Below are positions 52,726 to 60,039 of a DNA stretch of 60,039 nucleotides, piece by piece. Every line of letters begins with the position of its first letter. Position 1 is the stretch's first letter. The position numbers and the translations under genes were made by a program. This DNA comes from Desulfothermus sp964427155 (GTDB lineage Bacteria > Desulfobacterota > Desulfovibrionia > Desulfovibrionales > Desulfothermaceae): contig CAYRSC010000006.1 in NCBI GenBank assembly GCA_964427155.1, positions 1 through 60,039 on the forward strand, written 5' to 3'. The notes beneath the pieces were generated by a model. The model searched no databases. It was given only the letters and a program-made list of their open reading frames with translations, and was not told the origin of the DNA.

Positions 52726-52959
52726 ATGTCGGCTTTTTTAGGAAGAGAGTGGTCCTCGCCTCCTCCATGAGGGGGCTCAGCAAAAATAGAAAATGCTTGT
52801 TTTTTATGAAATGCTCTTTATTTTGCGTTGTTATAAATATATTATCTTACCATTAAGTTACTTTGCACATTAGGTGTTCTTGTATCTATTGATAAATGGT
52901 ACCTTAATCTAAGGATATCCTTCTTTCTGGTGAAGTAACAGTGTATCTTGAACTATTTT

Positions 52960-52988
52960 TTGACATTAATATCTCTTTTGGGTACAAT
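52960..52988 (+). promoter_or_regulatory. Near-consensus sigma-70 promoter of the hybrid kinase leader
   Basis: TTGACA (52,960-52,965), a 17-bp spacer, and TACAAT (52,983-52,988): 11 of 12 consensus bases with ideal spacing. Transcription would start near 52,995, ahead of the repeat ORF and the terminator. It is the best sigma-70 match noticed in the window. Confidence 0.75.
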
Positions 52989-53027
52989 TGGTGACTATAG
53001 GTTAATTTTATTTTAGAGGCACAATTA

Positions 53028-53156
<129 letters not shown>

Positions 53157-53161
53157 CAAGG

Positions 53162-53196
53162 GGGAGCCTTTTAGGAGAGGAGGACTCCCTTTTTTT
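53162..53196 (+). terminator. Intrinsic terminator/attenuator before the hybrid kinase gene
   Basis: GGGAGCC (53,162-53,168) pairs with GG-CTCCC (53,082 series: 53,182-53,189) with one bulged A, followed by a run of T to 53,196. It stands 33 bp before the kinase ATG and after the leader ORF, so it would stop transcripts from the upstream promoter unless disrupted. Confidence 0.6.
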
Positions 53197-53228
53197 GTTT
53201 GTGCAAAAGATATAATGAGAGTGAATAT

Positions 53229-55460
53229 ATGATCATTAAAGATAATTCTCCCCTTTTATTTAAAAAGCTAGCTATTGTTTGCTGGTCCTTTTTGATAGTG
53301 ACAATTATGTTCTTTAACTTTTATATGGACTATAATGAGATGATAAGGCTTGCCTTGAATGGTGCCAGGCTATGGCTTGGAAAGGATGTGATATACAGGG
53401 CATGGAATGCTAGACACGGAGGGGTATATGTTGCAGTGGGCAGGGGAATAAGGCCCAATCCCTATCTCAAGGTCCCTGAGAGGGATATAATTACCCCTTC
53501 TGGAAGGATGTTGACCCTGGTGAATCCCGCCTATATGAGCAGACAGGTGTATCAACTGGAGAATAAGGCCTATCATATTCAGGCCCATATAACTTCTCTG
53601 TCTCCCCTTAACCCCAAAAATAAACCAGATCAGTGGGAGATAAATGCCCTGAGGACCTTTAGAAAAGGGCATAAAAGAGAGGTATGGGAGGTCCTGGACC
53701 ACGGCAAGAAGGCATATCTTAGATATATGATTCCCCTCAGGGTAAGGCCTGTTTGTTTGAGATGTCATGACCCAAAGAAATATAAGGTGGGAGAGATTCG
53801 GGGGGGACTCAGTGTAAAGATACCTTTATCTCTTTATTTTGGTATTTTTCATAAAAGGGTAAGGATAGAATTTATATGTTATTTCTTTATATGGATTATA
53901 GGGTGTGGTTTAATAATGGTTGTTTATAAGGCAATGAAAAAAGATATAAGGAAAATAAAAGAACAACAGAAAGAAATTGATAATATATATAGAAGTTTAG
54001 AACATGCTAATACAGGAATTATGATAGTAGATTCAGAATATAAAATTGTATATACGAATGAAGTTGTAAAAAGATGGATGGGAAATATAATAGGAAAGAC
54101 ATGTTATAATGTGCTAGAAAATTATGATAAGCCATGTGTAGAATGTAGTTATCCAGATATTCTAAAAAAAGGAGAGGGTTCTAGTTGTACTATGAATATA
54201 AATGGAAGGATAATAGAGATATGGAGTACTCCACTGGAGAGAGAAGATGGTAGGGTTTTTATGTTTAAAATAATGCGAGATGTAACAGAGAGAAAGAAGG
54301 CAGAGGAGGAACGTTATAGGCTGGAGAAATTAGAATCACTTGGTATCCTGGCTGGTGGAATTGCTCATGATTTTAATAATATCCTAACTTCCTTATTTGG
54401 GAATATAGAACTGGCGATGAAAAAGATTTCCCCCTCCTCTTCAATGTATGCGAATCTTCAGATGGCCTATGTTGCCCTAGACCAGGCACATTCTCTTACC
54501 AGACAGCTTCTCACCTTTGCAAAGGGAGGGGAGCCTGTTTTAGGAGTAGTGGACCTCACATCCCTGGTGAAGACAACTGTCTCTTTTGTCCTCAGGGGCA
54601 GTTCTGTGAAGTCCCATTTTTATATCCAGGAGGGTCTATGGGATGTGTTGGCGGATAAGGGACAGATATCTCAGGTTATATCTAATCTTGTGATAAATGC
54701 AGTGCATTCTATGCCCCAGGGCGGAAATATTTATATTAGGCTGGAAAATGTGGAGGCCATTCACAGTAAGTTAGGGGTAGATTCGGTGCGAATAGCGATA
54801 AGGGATGAGGGTTGTGGCATCCCCCCACAGGATTGGGGCAGGGTCTTTGACCCTTATTTTACCACCAAGGCAGGGGGTACAGGGCTGGGACTCGCCATTG
54901 TTCATAGCATTGTGCTCAAACATCATGGCATTATATCTCTGGATTCTGAAGTGGGTAAGGGTACAGAATTTGGGATATTATTGCCTGCGGCCAGGGGAGA
55001 GAGGGGACAAATGGAAAAGGATGAGGTCCTGGAGGAGATGCCTGATAGAATTTCAGCCCGTGTCTTGGTGGTGGATGACGATGATATGGTAAGGTCCATG
55101 GTGGCACAGATGCTTGAGATGCTTGGAATGGAGGTGGAGGTGGCAGGTGATGGTGCTAAGGGAATTCAGATGTATAAAAGGGCAATGGAAGAGGGGAGGA
55201 GGTTTGATATGGTGATTATGGACCTCACCATTCCTGGGGGAGTGGGTGGTAGAGAAGCTATTAAAAGACTCCTTGTAATTGATCCCCATGCAAAAGTGAT
55301 TGTAACAAGTGGATATTCTACAGAACCTGTTATGGCAAATTATAGAGAATATGGATTTGTGGGAAGATTATTTAAACCATTTAAGCTAGAAGAGTTAAAA
55401 AGAGAGATAGTCAGGGTAATAAATACATCTGAAAAAAAGAGTAATGGAGGTGTATCATGA
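53229..55460 (+). CDS. Hybrid sensor histidine kinase with periplasmic haem-motif domain
   Basis: 743 residues from ATG 53,229 (GAGAG upstream; a TTG at 53,199 is also in frame). Order: membrane helix ~14-33; periplasmic domain of the DUF3365/Tll0287 type ending in CLRCH (176-180), a c-type haem attachment motif; helix ~215-234; PAS domain ~252-355 with a CVEC pair; histidine kinase with the phospho-His in GGIAHDFNNILTSLFG near 380, DEGCGIP and GGTGLGLAIVHSI; C-terminal receiver with VVDDDD and phospho-Asp in VIMDLTIPG. It probably senses redox state, gas or electron flow. It overlaps the chemoreceptor gene by 4 bp. Bases ~53,830-54,310 are markedly A+T rich. Confidence 0.9.
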   Translation: MIIKDNSPLLFKKLAIVCWSFLIVTIMFFNFYMDYNEMIRLALNGARLWLGKDVIYRAWNARHGGVYVAVGRGIRPNPYLKVPERDIITPSGRMLTLVNPAYMSRQVYQLENKAYHIQAHITSLSPLNPKNKPDQWEINALRTFRKGHKREVWEVLDHGKKAYLRYMIPLRVRPVCLRCHDPKKYKVGEIRGGLSVKIPLSLYFGIFHKRVRIEFICYFFIWIIGCGLIMVVYKAMKKDIRKIKEQQKEIDNIYRSLEHANTGIMIVDSEYKIVYTNEVVKRWMGNIIGKTCYNVLENYDKPCVECSYPDILKKGEGSSCTMNINGRIIEIWSTPLEREDGRVFMFKIMRDVTERKKAEEERYRLEKLESLGILAGGIAHDFNNILTSLFGNIELAMKKISPSSSMYANLQMAYVALDQAHSLTRQLLTFAKGGEPVLGVVDLTSLVKTTVSFVLRGSSVKSHFYIQEGLWDVLADKGQISQVISNLVINAVHSMPQGGNIYIRLENVEAIHSKLGVDSVRIAIRDEGCGIPPQDWGRVFDPYFTTKAGGTGLGLAIVHSIVLKHHGIISLDSEVGKGTEFGILLPAARGERGQMEKDEVLEEMPDRISARVLVVDDDDMVRSMVAQMLEMLGMEVEVAGDGAKGIQMYKRAMEEGRRFDMVIMDLTIPGGVGGREAIKRLLVIDPHAKVIVTSGYSTEPVMANYREYGFVGRLFKPFKLEELKREIVRVINTSEKKSNGGVS

Positions 55461-57538
55461 ATTTATCTATTAGATTTAAAATAGGAGGACTGATTGTATT
55501 ATTGATTGGTATAACGCTTATATTGTCATTTATAAATTGGAGAAGAGTTTCTAATATAAAGCATATACAGAAAAAATTATCTCTATGGGAAAAGATAGAT
55601 ATGGATTTTAATGAAGATATTCATCAGCCTCTTCTTGAATTAAAGGCTGATCTTTTGGAGATACACTCTAATATTAGTGGATTTAATAGAAAAGAAGTGC
55701 TTGATGATATAAAACTGTTGCAGGACAACTTAAATAAAATGCTTTTATTATCTGCTGAAAATGAAAGTATGCAAAAAGGAATTACACAGTTAATCAGTGA
55801 ACTTAAAGTAATAAGGAATAAGTTAGCCAGCTATGATGTAAATCCTGAGGTGAATGGGAATACACTGCAGAAAGTATTTCCCCTCATCAGGGAGATGGAA
55901 CATCAGATTGATCATCTCATGGATTCAATAATAGACCCTACGAAAGACAAACTTTCCTGTGAGATAACCCATGAGTTGAGGGTGATGAAAAAGGCCGGGA
56001 TATGGACAGGGGGTGTTGAGTTCTTTTTGGGGCTGGGAATGTTGTTGTTTATCCATTTTATTTTGTGTTCTCCCTTGATGCGGGCTGCTGATTTTGCCCG
56101 TTCTCTGGCAAGGGGGGACTTTTCTCACTCCCTGGATATAAGACAGGGGGATGAGGTGGGGCATGTGTGTGAGGCCATAGAGGCGGTGGCAGATATATTG
56201 AGGCGTACCATGGTTGATATAAAGGGGGTGTGTAGGGAGATAAGGTATGGCAAGTTAAGGGCCAGGATAAGGGAAGAGGGATTTGAGGGAGAGTATAAAA
56301 ATCTCATAAGGAATGTAAATGAGCTCTCAGATGCCTTTTTGGGTTATCTGGAAAATCTTCCCATGCCAGTTATGAGTGTAGATAAGGATCTTAAGGTGTT
56401 GTATTTAAATAGGATGGGAAAGGATATAGCAGGAGAGGACTCTGAGGGAAAGATGTGTTATGATGTATGCAGGACCTCGGAGTGTAGGACCGAGAGATGT
56501 GGGGGACTAAGGGCCCTGAAGAGTTTAAAAAAAGAGATATCTCAGACAGATGCGCATCCAGCGGGTAAGAGCCTTGATGTGGAATATCATGTGGTTCCCC
56601 TTTTAGACAGGGAGGGGAGACCAGTGGGTTTTTATGAGCTTATAATAGACCAGACCCATATAAAGGAGATGGTGAAGAGGATGAAAAGGGTGGCAGGAGA
56701 GGCCACAGAGATATCAGAGAGACTTTCTTCAGCATCTCATGAGCTATCTGCCCAGGTGGAAGAGGTCTCTCAGGGGGCAGAGGAGCAAAAGATGAGAATT
56801 GGAGAGGTGGCCACTGCCATTGAGGAGATGAATACTACAGTGTTGGAGGTGGCCAAAAATGCGAGCAGTGCTTCGGAGAGTGCCAGCAGGGCCAGGGATG
56901 AGGCGGAGAAGGGGGCAGAGATTGTGGGTCGTGCAATAGAGGCCATAAACAGGGTGAAGGACTCTTCAGATTCCCTCAAGGAGAATATGAGGTCTCTAGG
57001 GGAGAGGGCAGAGTCCATAGGGGAGGTGATGCAGGTGATTTCAGATATAGCAGACCAGACCAATCTTCTTGCATTAAATGCGGCCATAGAGGCGGCCAGG
57101 GCAGGTGAAGCTGGAAGGGGATTTGCGGTGGTTGCAGATGAGGTGAGGAAGTTGGCGGAGAAGACCATGAATGCTACCAAGGAGGTGGGGGATGCTATTT
57201 ATTCCATTCAGATTGCGGCTCGAGAGAATATAAGGGGTATGGAGGAGGCCTCTAGGGTGATAGAGGAGGCAACCTCACTGGCATCAGAGTCTGGGGAGGC
57301 ACTTCGCAGGATAGTGGACCTCTCCATTGACAATGCCAATCAGATACAGAGTATTGCCACAGCCGCAGAGGAACAGTCTGCCACCAGTGAGGAGATAAGT
57401 CGTAGTGTGGAGGAGGTGAACAGGATAGTGTCAGAGACTACGGATTCCATGGTTCAGTCCTCTCAGGCGGTGCAGGAACTTGCATCTATGGCAGGAGAGT
57501 TAAGGGATCTTATTGAGGAACTGGAGGTGAGTGCCTAG
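55457..57538 (+). CDS. Methyl-accepting chemotaxis protein with internal PAS domain
   Basis: 693 residues. Membrane helices near 10-26 and 184-207 enclose a helical periplasmic domain of ~155 residues. A HAMP-like region follows, then a PAS domain (~290-400) containing five Cys in MCYDVCRTSECRTERCGG, and the signalling domain with the hairpin tip ISDIADQTNLLALNAAIEAARAGEAGRGFAVVADEVRKLAEKT. No CheR-docking pentapeptide is seen at the C-terminus (ends LEVSA). Translation is coupled to the kinase by ATGA, so both probably act on one stimulus. The first ~400 bp are A+T rich. Confidence 0.93.
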   Translation: MNLSIRFKIGGLIVLLIGITLILSFINWRRVSNIKHIQKKLSLWEKIDMDFNEDIHQPLLELKADLLEIHSNISGFNRKEVLDDIKLLQDNLNKMLLLSAENESMQKGITQLISELKVIRNKLASYDVNPEVNGNTLQKVFPLIREMEHQIDHLMDSIIDPTKDKLSCEITHELRVMKKAGIWTGGVEFFLGLGMLLFIHFILCSPLMRAADFARSLARGDFSHSLDIRQGDEVGHVCEAIEAVADILRRTMVDIKGVCREIRYGKLRARIREEGFEGEYKNLIRNVNELSDAFLGYLENLPMPVMSVDKDLKVLYLNRMGKDIAGEDSEGKMCYDVCRTSECRTERCGGLRALKSLKKEISQTDAHPAGKSLDVEYHVVPLLDREGRPVGFYELIIDQTHIKEMVKRMKRVAGEATEISERLSSASHELSAQVEEVSQGAEEQKMRIGEVATAIEEMNTTVLEVAKNASSASESASRARDEAEKGAEIVGRAIEAINRVKDSSDSLKENMRSLGERAESIGEVMQVISDIADQTNLLALNAAIEAARAGEAGRGFAVVADEVRKLAEKTMNATKEVGDAIYSIQIAARENIRGMEEASRVIEEATSLASESGEALRRIVDLSIDNANQIQSIATAAEEQSATSEEISRSVEEVNRIVSETTDSMVQSSQAVQELASMAGELRDLIEELEVSA

Positions 57539-57599
57539 GATTGTCTATTATTTGCACCTTACTCTGTGATATATTAATATAACAGACACCCCCCTTTTG

Positions 57600-57653
57600 A
57601 TGCCCCGGGACGATTTCTCCTTTGTGACTCCAATACACTCCCTCCCGGGGCAT
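57600..57653. other. Isolated 11-bp GC-rich inverted repeat with 32-base loop
   Basis: ATGCCCCGGGA (57,600-57,610) and TCCCGGGGCAT (57,643-57,653) are exact reverse complements in an otherwise A+T-rich gap after the chemoreceptor gene. There is no T-run on either side, so a simple terminator is unlikely. The loop has a small GTG/CAC stem possibility. Function unknown. Confidence 0.6.
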
Positions 57654-57905
57654 ATAAGTCTATTCTCATCTGCCAAAAAGGGAGATTTTAAGTTAATAAG
57701 GTCTTATTAGTCATTATTGTAATGAATACTTATCCATGCAGGAGGTGTTTAGGGTGGGGGAAAACCAGAAGGAGATAAAAATAACCTAATTTCCCTGAAG
57801 ATTATATGCCAATATTACTCTCCAGAGATAGATTTAGAAGATAGAGGGATTTTTAAATGGTTAGTGATAAGTTAACATCCTTGCCTCATGGAGCTATCAG
57901 GGGTC
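57654..57905. other. Gap without recognised gene
   Basis: Nothing firm is seen. A 17-codon ORF at 57,737-57,790 (MQEVFRVGENQKEIKIT) has no visible ribosome site and no recognised similarity. The stretch holds the 3' flanks of the chemoreceptor and permease genes, which converge here. Confidence 0.4.
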
Positions 57906-58430
57906 TCAGCCCTCTTCTATTTTATATCCCCTTGCACTGAGGTATCTGCCCAGAATGATGGAGGTGAATATAACCAGGGGGATAGATACTCCCAGACGAA
58001 TAAGGGAAAATTTTATTCCCAGAAAGGATGCCTCAAAGATGGTCATGGGCACACGGCATATTGCCGAGGCCGCAATATAGGTGAATATTACTCCTATGTC
58101 TGCTCCTTTTTTGTAGAGGCTATGGGCCACGGGAAAGGCGATGTATATTCCACCCACTGTGGTGCCTGCCAGGAGTATGGCCCCTATATGGCCCCTTAGA
58201 CCAGCACCTGATCCAAGATACTTTTCTATGGTCTCCTTTTTTACCCACACCTCAAATAGACCAATGAGGATAAAGGCCGGTGGTAATATCTTTGCCATCT
58301 CTAGAGTAAAATAGAGCAATTCCTCTCCCATCCTTTTGCCAGGGTCAAACCCCATGGCAAAGGAATATATGAGAAATACCGCATATCCAAAGATTATTGG
58401 AATCTCTCTGTGGGTTTTCATCCATCTCAT
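57906..58430 (-). CDS. DUF318/ArsP-type permease, second half-protein
   Basis: 174 residues with about five membrane helices. It contains YLGSGAGLRGHIGAILLAGTTVGGIYIAFPVAHSLYKKGADIG, which aligns by eye with the corresponding part of the neighbouring 161-residue protein. COG0701-type permeases are usually single proteins of about 300 or more residues; here two half-size, similar proteins are encoded in tandem. Substrate unknown; organoarsenical or metal efflux is suggested by the family and the ArsR-type regulator. Confidence 0.75.
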   Translation of the reverse strand: MRWMKTHREIPIIFGYAVFLIYSFAMGFDPGKRMGEELLYFTLEMAKILPPAFILIGLFEVWVKKETIEKYLGSGAGLRGHIGAILLAGTTVGGIYIAFPVAHSLYKKGADIGVIFTYIAASAICRVPMTIFEASFLGIKFSLIRLGVSIPLVIFTSIILGRYLSARGYKIEEG

Positions 58431-58912
58431 CTAAGTATCTCCCCAAAGCATATTCCTGTTACTATGGCCACCACCAACGCAATCCCCAGGCTTATAAGGT
58501 TTCTCAAAATTGCCACCCTGGTCCCAAGATACCTTTTCTCCACGGGAAATGTTACAAATCCCACCATCATCAAGGTGGTGGTGAAGGCAGAGAGTACTGT
58601 GTAGCTCACCCCTCTCTTTAGCAGGATGCCGCACAGTGGATAGGCAATAAACCCTGGCATAAGGGTGATGGATCCAAAAAAGGATGCCAGGGCCACGCCT
58701 TCTGCCATATTTTTCTTTCCAAGATAGGTGAGGATAACCTTGTCTGGCACCAGGACCAGTACAATGGATACAAGGACGAGCATGGCCCCAAAGGCAGGAA
58801 GTATCTTTATAAATTTTTTTACTGCAATCCTTATGGCCCTTGCGGTCCTTTTTGGGTCTGCCACAAGAGAGATAAGTAGTGAAAGTATCATCACTGCCCA
58901 GAGATAGTACAT
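58427..58912 (-). CDS. DUF318/ArsP-type permease, first half-protein
   Basis: 161 residues, about five membrane helices, with YLGKKNMAEGVALASFFGSITLMPGFIAYPLCGILLKRGVSYTVL. The YLG...G...A.PL...L.KKG pattern repeats in the next protein, so the two look like diverged copies that assemble into one transporter. The stop overlaps the start of the second gene (ATGA at 58,427-58,430). Lies 17 bp after arsR in the same direction. Confidence 0.75.
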   Translation of the reverse strand: MYYLWAVMILSLLISLVADPKRTARAIRIAVKKFIKILPAFGAMLVLVSIVLVLVPDKVILTYLGKKNMAEGVALASFFGSITLMPGFIAYPLCGILLKRGVSYTVLSAFTTTLMMVGFVTFPVEKRYLGTRVAILRNLISLGIALVVAIVTGICFGEILR

Positions 58913-58929
58913 ATCACCTCCTTTTCTGA

Positions 58930-59310
58930 CTATTTTCCCCCGGTGTATCCCCTTTCACAATCCCTGCAGAACTCACTATCTTCTGATTCCAGGATATTTC
59001 CTTCTTCCCCACAGGACCTTATACAACCTGGTTTGTGTCTTTCCTGGGATGCGGACATCTCAAGAAAGGTAAGACCTATCCTCTCCAGTACCTCTTTATT
59101 TACTCCATAGTGGGTGAAGTATCCCCTTTTTTCTCCCCTTACCAGAGATGCCTTTCTAAGGAGCTGGAGGTGCTGAGATGCCGCTGCCCGGGAGATGCCT
59201 AGTCGTTTTGCCAGGGCCCCCACGCACAGGTCCTGCTTTAATAGCATCTTTACCATCTGCAGGCGATTTTTGTCTGATAGGGCCTTTAATACAGAGAGTA
59301 GCTCTTCCAT
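58930..59310 (-). CDS. ArsR-family transcriptional repressor with Cys-rich tail
   Basis: 126 residues. Winged helix: LLSVLKALSDKNRLQMVKMLLKQDLCVGALAKRLGISRAAASQHLQLL. It lacks the classical CxC metal pair of ArsR on the recognition helix, though a Cys is present in DLCVGAL. The C-terminal ~40 residues carry five Cys (GCIRSC, then FCRDC), which could form a metal or thiol sensor site. It leads the permease genes and probably represses them and itself. Confidence 0.85.
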   Translation of the reverse strand: MEELLSVLKALSDKNRLQMVKMLLKQDLCVGALAKRLGISRAAASQHLQLLRKASLVRGEKRGYFTHYGVNKEVLERIGLTFLEMSASQERHKPGCIRSCGEEGNILESEDSEFCRDCERGYTGGK

Positions 59311-59313
59311 GTT

Positions 59314-59348
59314 TTAGTGTTCACTAATTTGTTTAAGTAATTGCTTAA
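59314..59348. promoter_or_regulatory. Two palindromes upstream of arsR, likely operator
   Basis: TTAGTG-TT-CACTAA (59,314-59,327) lies 4 bp before the arsR start, and TTAAG-TAATTG-CTTAA (59,333-59,348) follows it. Both are perfect dyads in the arsR promoter region, consistent with autoregulation. The flanks are A+T rich as in ArsR/SmtB operators. Confidence 0.6.
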
Positions 59349-59436
59349 TTGATTTCTAACTATGTCCCATTTATAGAGTTTTGTCAAATCATACGGCGGT
59401 GGGGAATTTTTTCATGAAGGGGTGGGAGTTATTTTA

Positions 59437-59511
59437 TGGAGCCCACAGGGGGATTTGAACCCCCGACCTGCTGATTACGAATCAGCTGCTCTACCGCTGA
59501 GCCATGTGGGC
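59437..59511 (-). tRNA. tRNA-Thr (anticodon CGT)
   Basis: A complete cloverleaf on the minus strand: acceptor GCCCACA/TGTGGGC, D-arm with AGCGGTA, anticodon stem GCTGA/TCAGC around TTCGTAA (anticodon CGT), T-arm GGGGG-TTCAAAT-CCCCC. Discriminator T, as in other tRNA-Thr. The terminal CCA is encoded (59,437-59,439), unlike tRNA-Ala in this window. Confidence 0.95.
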
Positions 59512-59588
59512 AAATCAAGAATTTTCAAGAGATTATACCTTTTCTTTTATTTTGTAAAGAGTAGAATTTTAATGGAATTGGGCGCACT

Positions 59589-59609
59589 TTTGCACCCAAT
59601 TTGCACCCA
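59589..59609. repeat. Short direct repeat near tRNA-Thr
   Basis: TTTGCACCCA occurs twice with one base between (59,589-59,598 and 59,600-59,609), 78 bp from the 5' end of tRNA-Thr. It could be a remnant of an element boundary; no integrase or matching copy at the tRNA was found. Confidence 0.5.
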
Positions 59610-59630
59610 GTTAATTTGAGAAAATAATTT

Positions 59631-60039
59631 TTATACGGTTGTGTAAAAACCTGAAGGGTAAGGGAAAAGAGTATAATTTTCTCCCGCTAGGAGGCTACCT
59701 CCTTCATGAGGGTAAAGGACATGGCTCTTATCTAACCAAATAGCAAGCCAGTTATCAAAAGGAAAAGAGTTTTCAACAGCAGTCTCAAGGAGGAGGTTGT
59801 CTCCACTAGTAAATACTGACTCTCCTTGAGAATCACTTGCCTTCACTTGAAAAGCAAACCCTCCTTTAGGATCAAATTGCCATTTTTCTAAAGAGTAAGA
59901 AACATAATGATCTTCTCCCTCCACATATCGTGACTCTGTCCACCAATTCTGGAGAAAACACGAAATACTATTAATGTTTGGCGTACCATCTGCGTTGTAG
60001 TTACAGAGAGCCCCTACATTGTATCCGTAGTTAGTATGG
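59631..60039 (-). CDS. C-terminal part of an unidentified protein (runs off the window)
   Basis: The minus-strand frame is open from the right edge of the window to TAA at 59,631-59,633, giving at least 135 residues. A GTG at 59,924 is not needed as a start because the frame continues upstream with NYGYNVGALCNYNADGTPNI. The sequence is rich in Tyr, Trp, Asn, Gly and Ser (FLQNWWTESRYVEGEDHYVSY, FAFQVKASDSQGESVF), like an extracellular beta-rich domain. No family recognised. There is no terminator visible in the 120 bp before tRNA-Thr. Confidence 0.55.
   Translation of the reverse strand, partial: HTNYGYNVGALCNYNADGTPNINSISCFLQNWWTESRYVEGEDHYVSYSLEKWQFDPKGGFAFQVKASDSQGESVFTSGDNLLLETAVENSFPFDNWLAIWLDKSHVLYPHEGGSLLAGENYTLFPYPSGFYTTV

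Noticed and set aside
57737..57790. 17-codon ORF in the gap after the chemoreceptor gene
   Set aside because: No ribosome binding site at a useful distance and no second line of support.
59422..59619. ORF on the plus strand with a GDLNPRPADYESAALPLSHVG-like product
   Set aside because: It is the antisense reading of tRNA-Thr, a well-known annotation artefact.

Overview
The window reads as a chromosomal segment of a Gram-negative, anaerobic, chemolithotrophic bacterium, most likely a Desulfobacterota (deltaproteobacterial) lineage and possibly thermophilic. Reasons: a fused S10-spc-alpha ribosomal operon with zinc-type S14 and S4, selenocysteine use (SelD is itself a selenoprotein), a tungsten-type aldehyde:ferredoxin oxidoreductase, a Tat-exported membrane-bound [NiFe] hydrogenase, an octaheme cytochrome of the hydroxylamine oxidoreductase family with a NapC/NrfH-type partner, LptE, and sigma-54 plus chemotaxis signalling. 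The genus cannot be fixed from sequence alone. Genes are tightly packed and many start codons overlap the preceding stop.

Layout. 1-13,442 (+): the end of tuf, then rpsJ to rplQ in canonical order, with secY directly followed by rpmJ (no adk, map or infA); a terminator follows. 13,535-18,430 (+): a LysR regulator, selenoprotein selD, then AOR, a MoaD-like protein and an E1-like adenylyltransferase (selenium and tungsten metabolism). 18,543-22,663 (+): aminotransferase, homoserine dehydrogenase, phosphoglycerate mutase, thioesterase. 22,860-25,990: a secreted discoidin-like protein, a convergent cyclopropane fatty acid synthase, a candidate structured RNA, and a CcdA-type thiol transporter. 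26,206-28,158 (+): a tetraheme plus octaheme cytochrome pair. 28,167-41,893 (-): one compact 13.7 kb run yceD-rpmF-plsX-fabHG-acpP-fabF-dCMP deaminase-ribD-ribE-ribBA-ribH-nusB-leuS-lptE-holA, read from a promoter overlapped by a palindrome. 42,336-47,805 (+): hydrogenase small subunit, FeS protein, NrfD-type membrane subunit, large subunit and maturation protease. 47,802-48,918: HAD-like protein, tRNA-Ala(GGC), NifU-like scaffold. 48,956-52,730 (-): a self-contained sigma-54 module: two small secreted proteins behind a consensus -24/-12 promoter, then a sensor kinase and an NtrC-type activator. 53,028-57,538 (+): a haem-motif hybrid kinase and a chemoreceptor behind an unusual leader. 57,906-59,310 (-): ArsR-type regulator and a two-gene permease. 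59,437-60,039: tRNA-Thr(CGT) and the end of a protein that runs off the window.

The most unusual element is the leader at 52,960-53,228. A near-consensus sigma-70 promoter precedes a 42-codon ORF with a good ribosome binding site; that ORF is built on 21 perfect ACTT repeats and is followed a few bases later by an intrinsic terminator standing just before the hybrid kinase gene. Because the repeat unit is 4 nt, gain or loss of copies would move the leader stop codon to one of three positions relative to the terminator. This suggests a phase-variable transcription attenuator controlling a sensory/chemotaxis operon. The architecture is visible in the sequence; the mechanism is inference.
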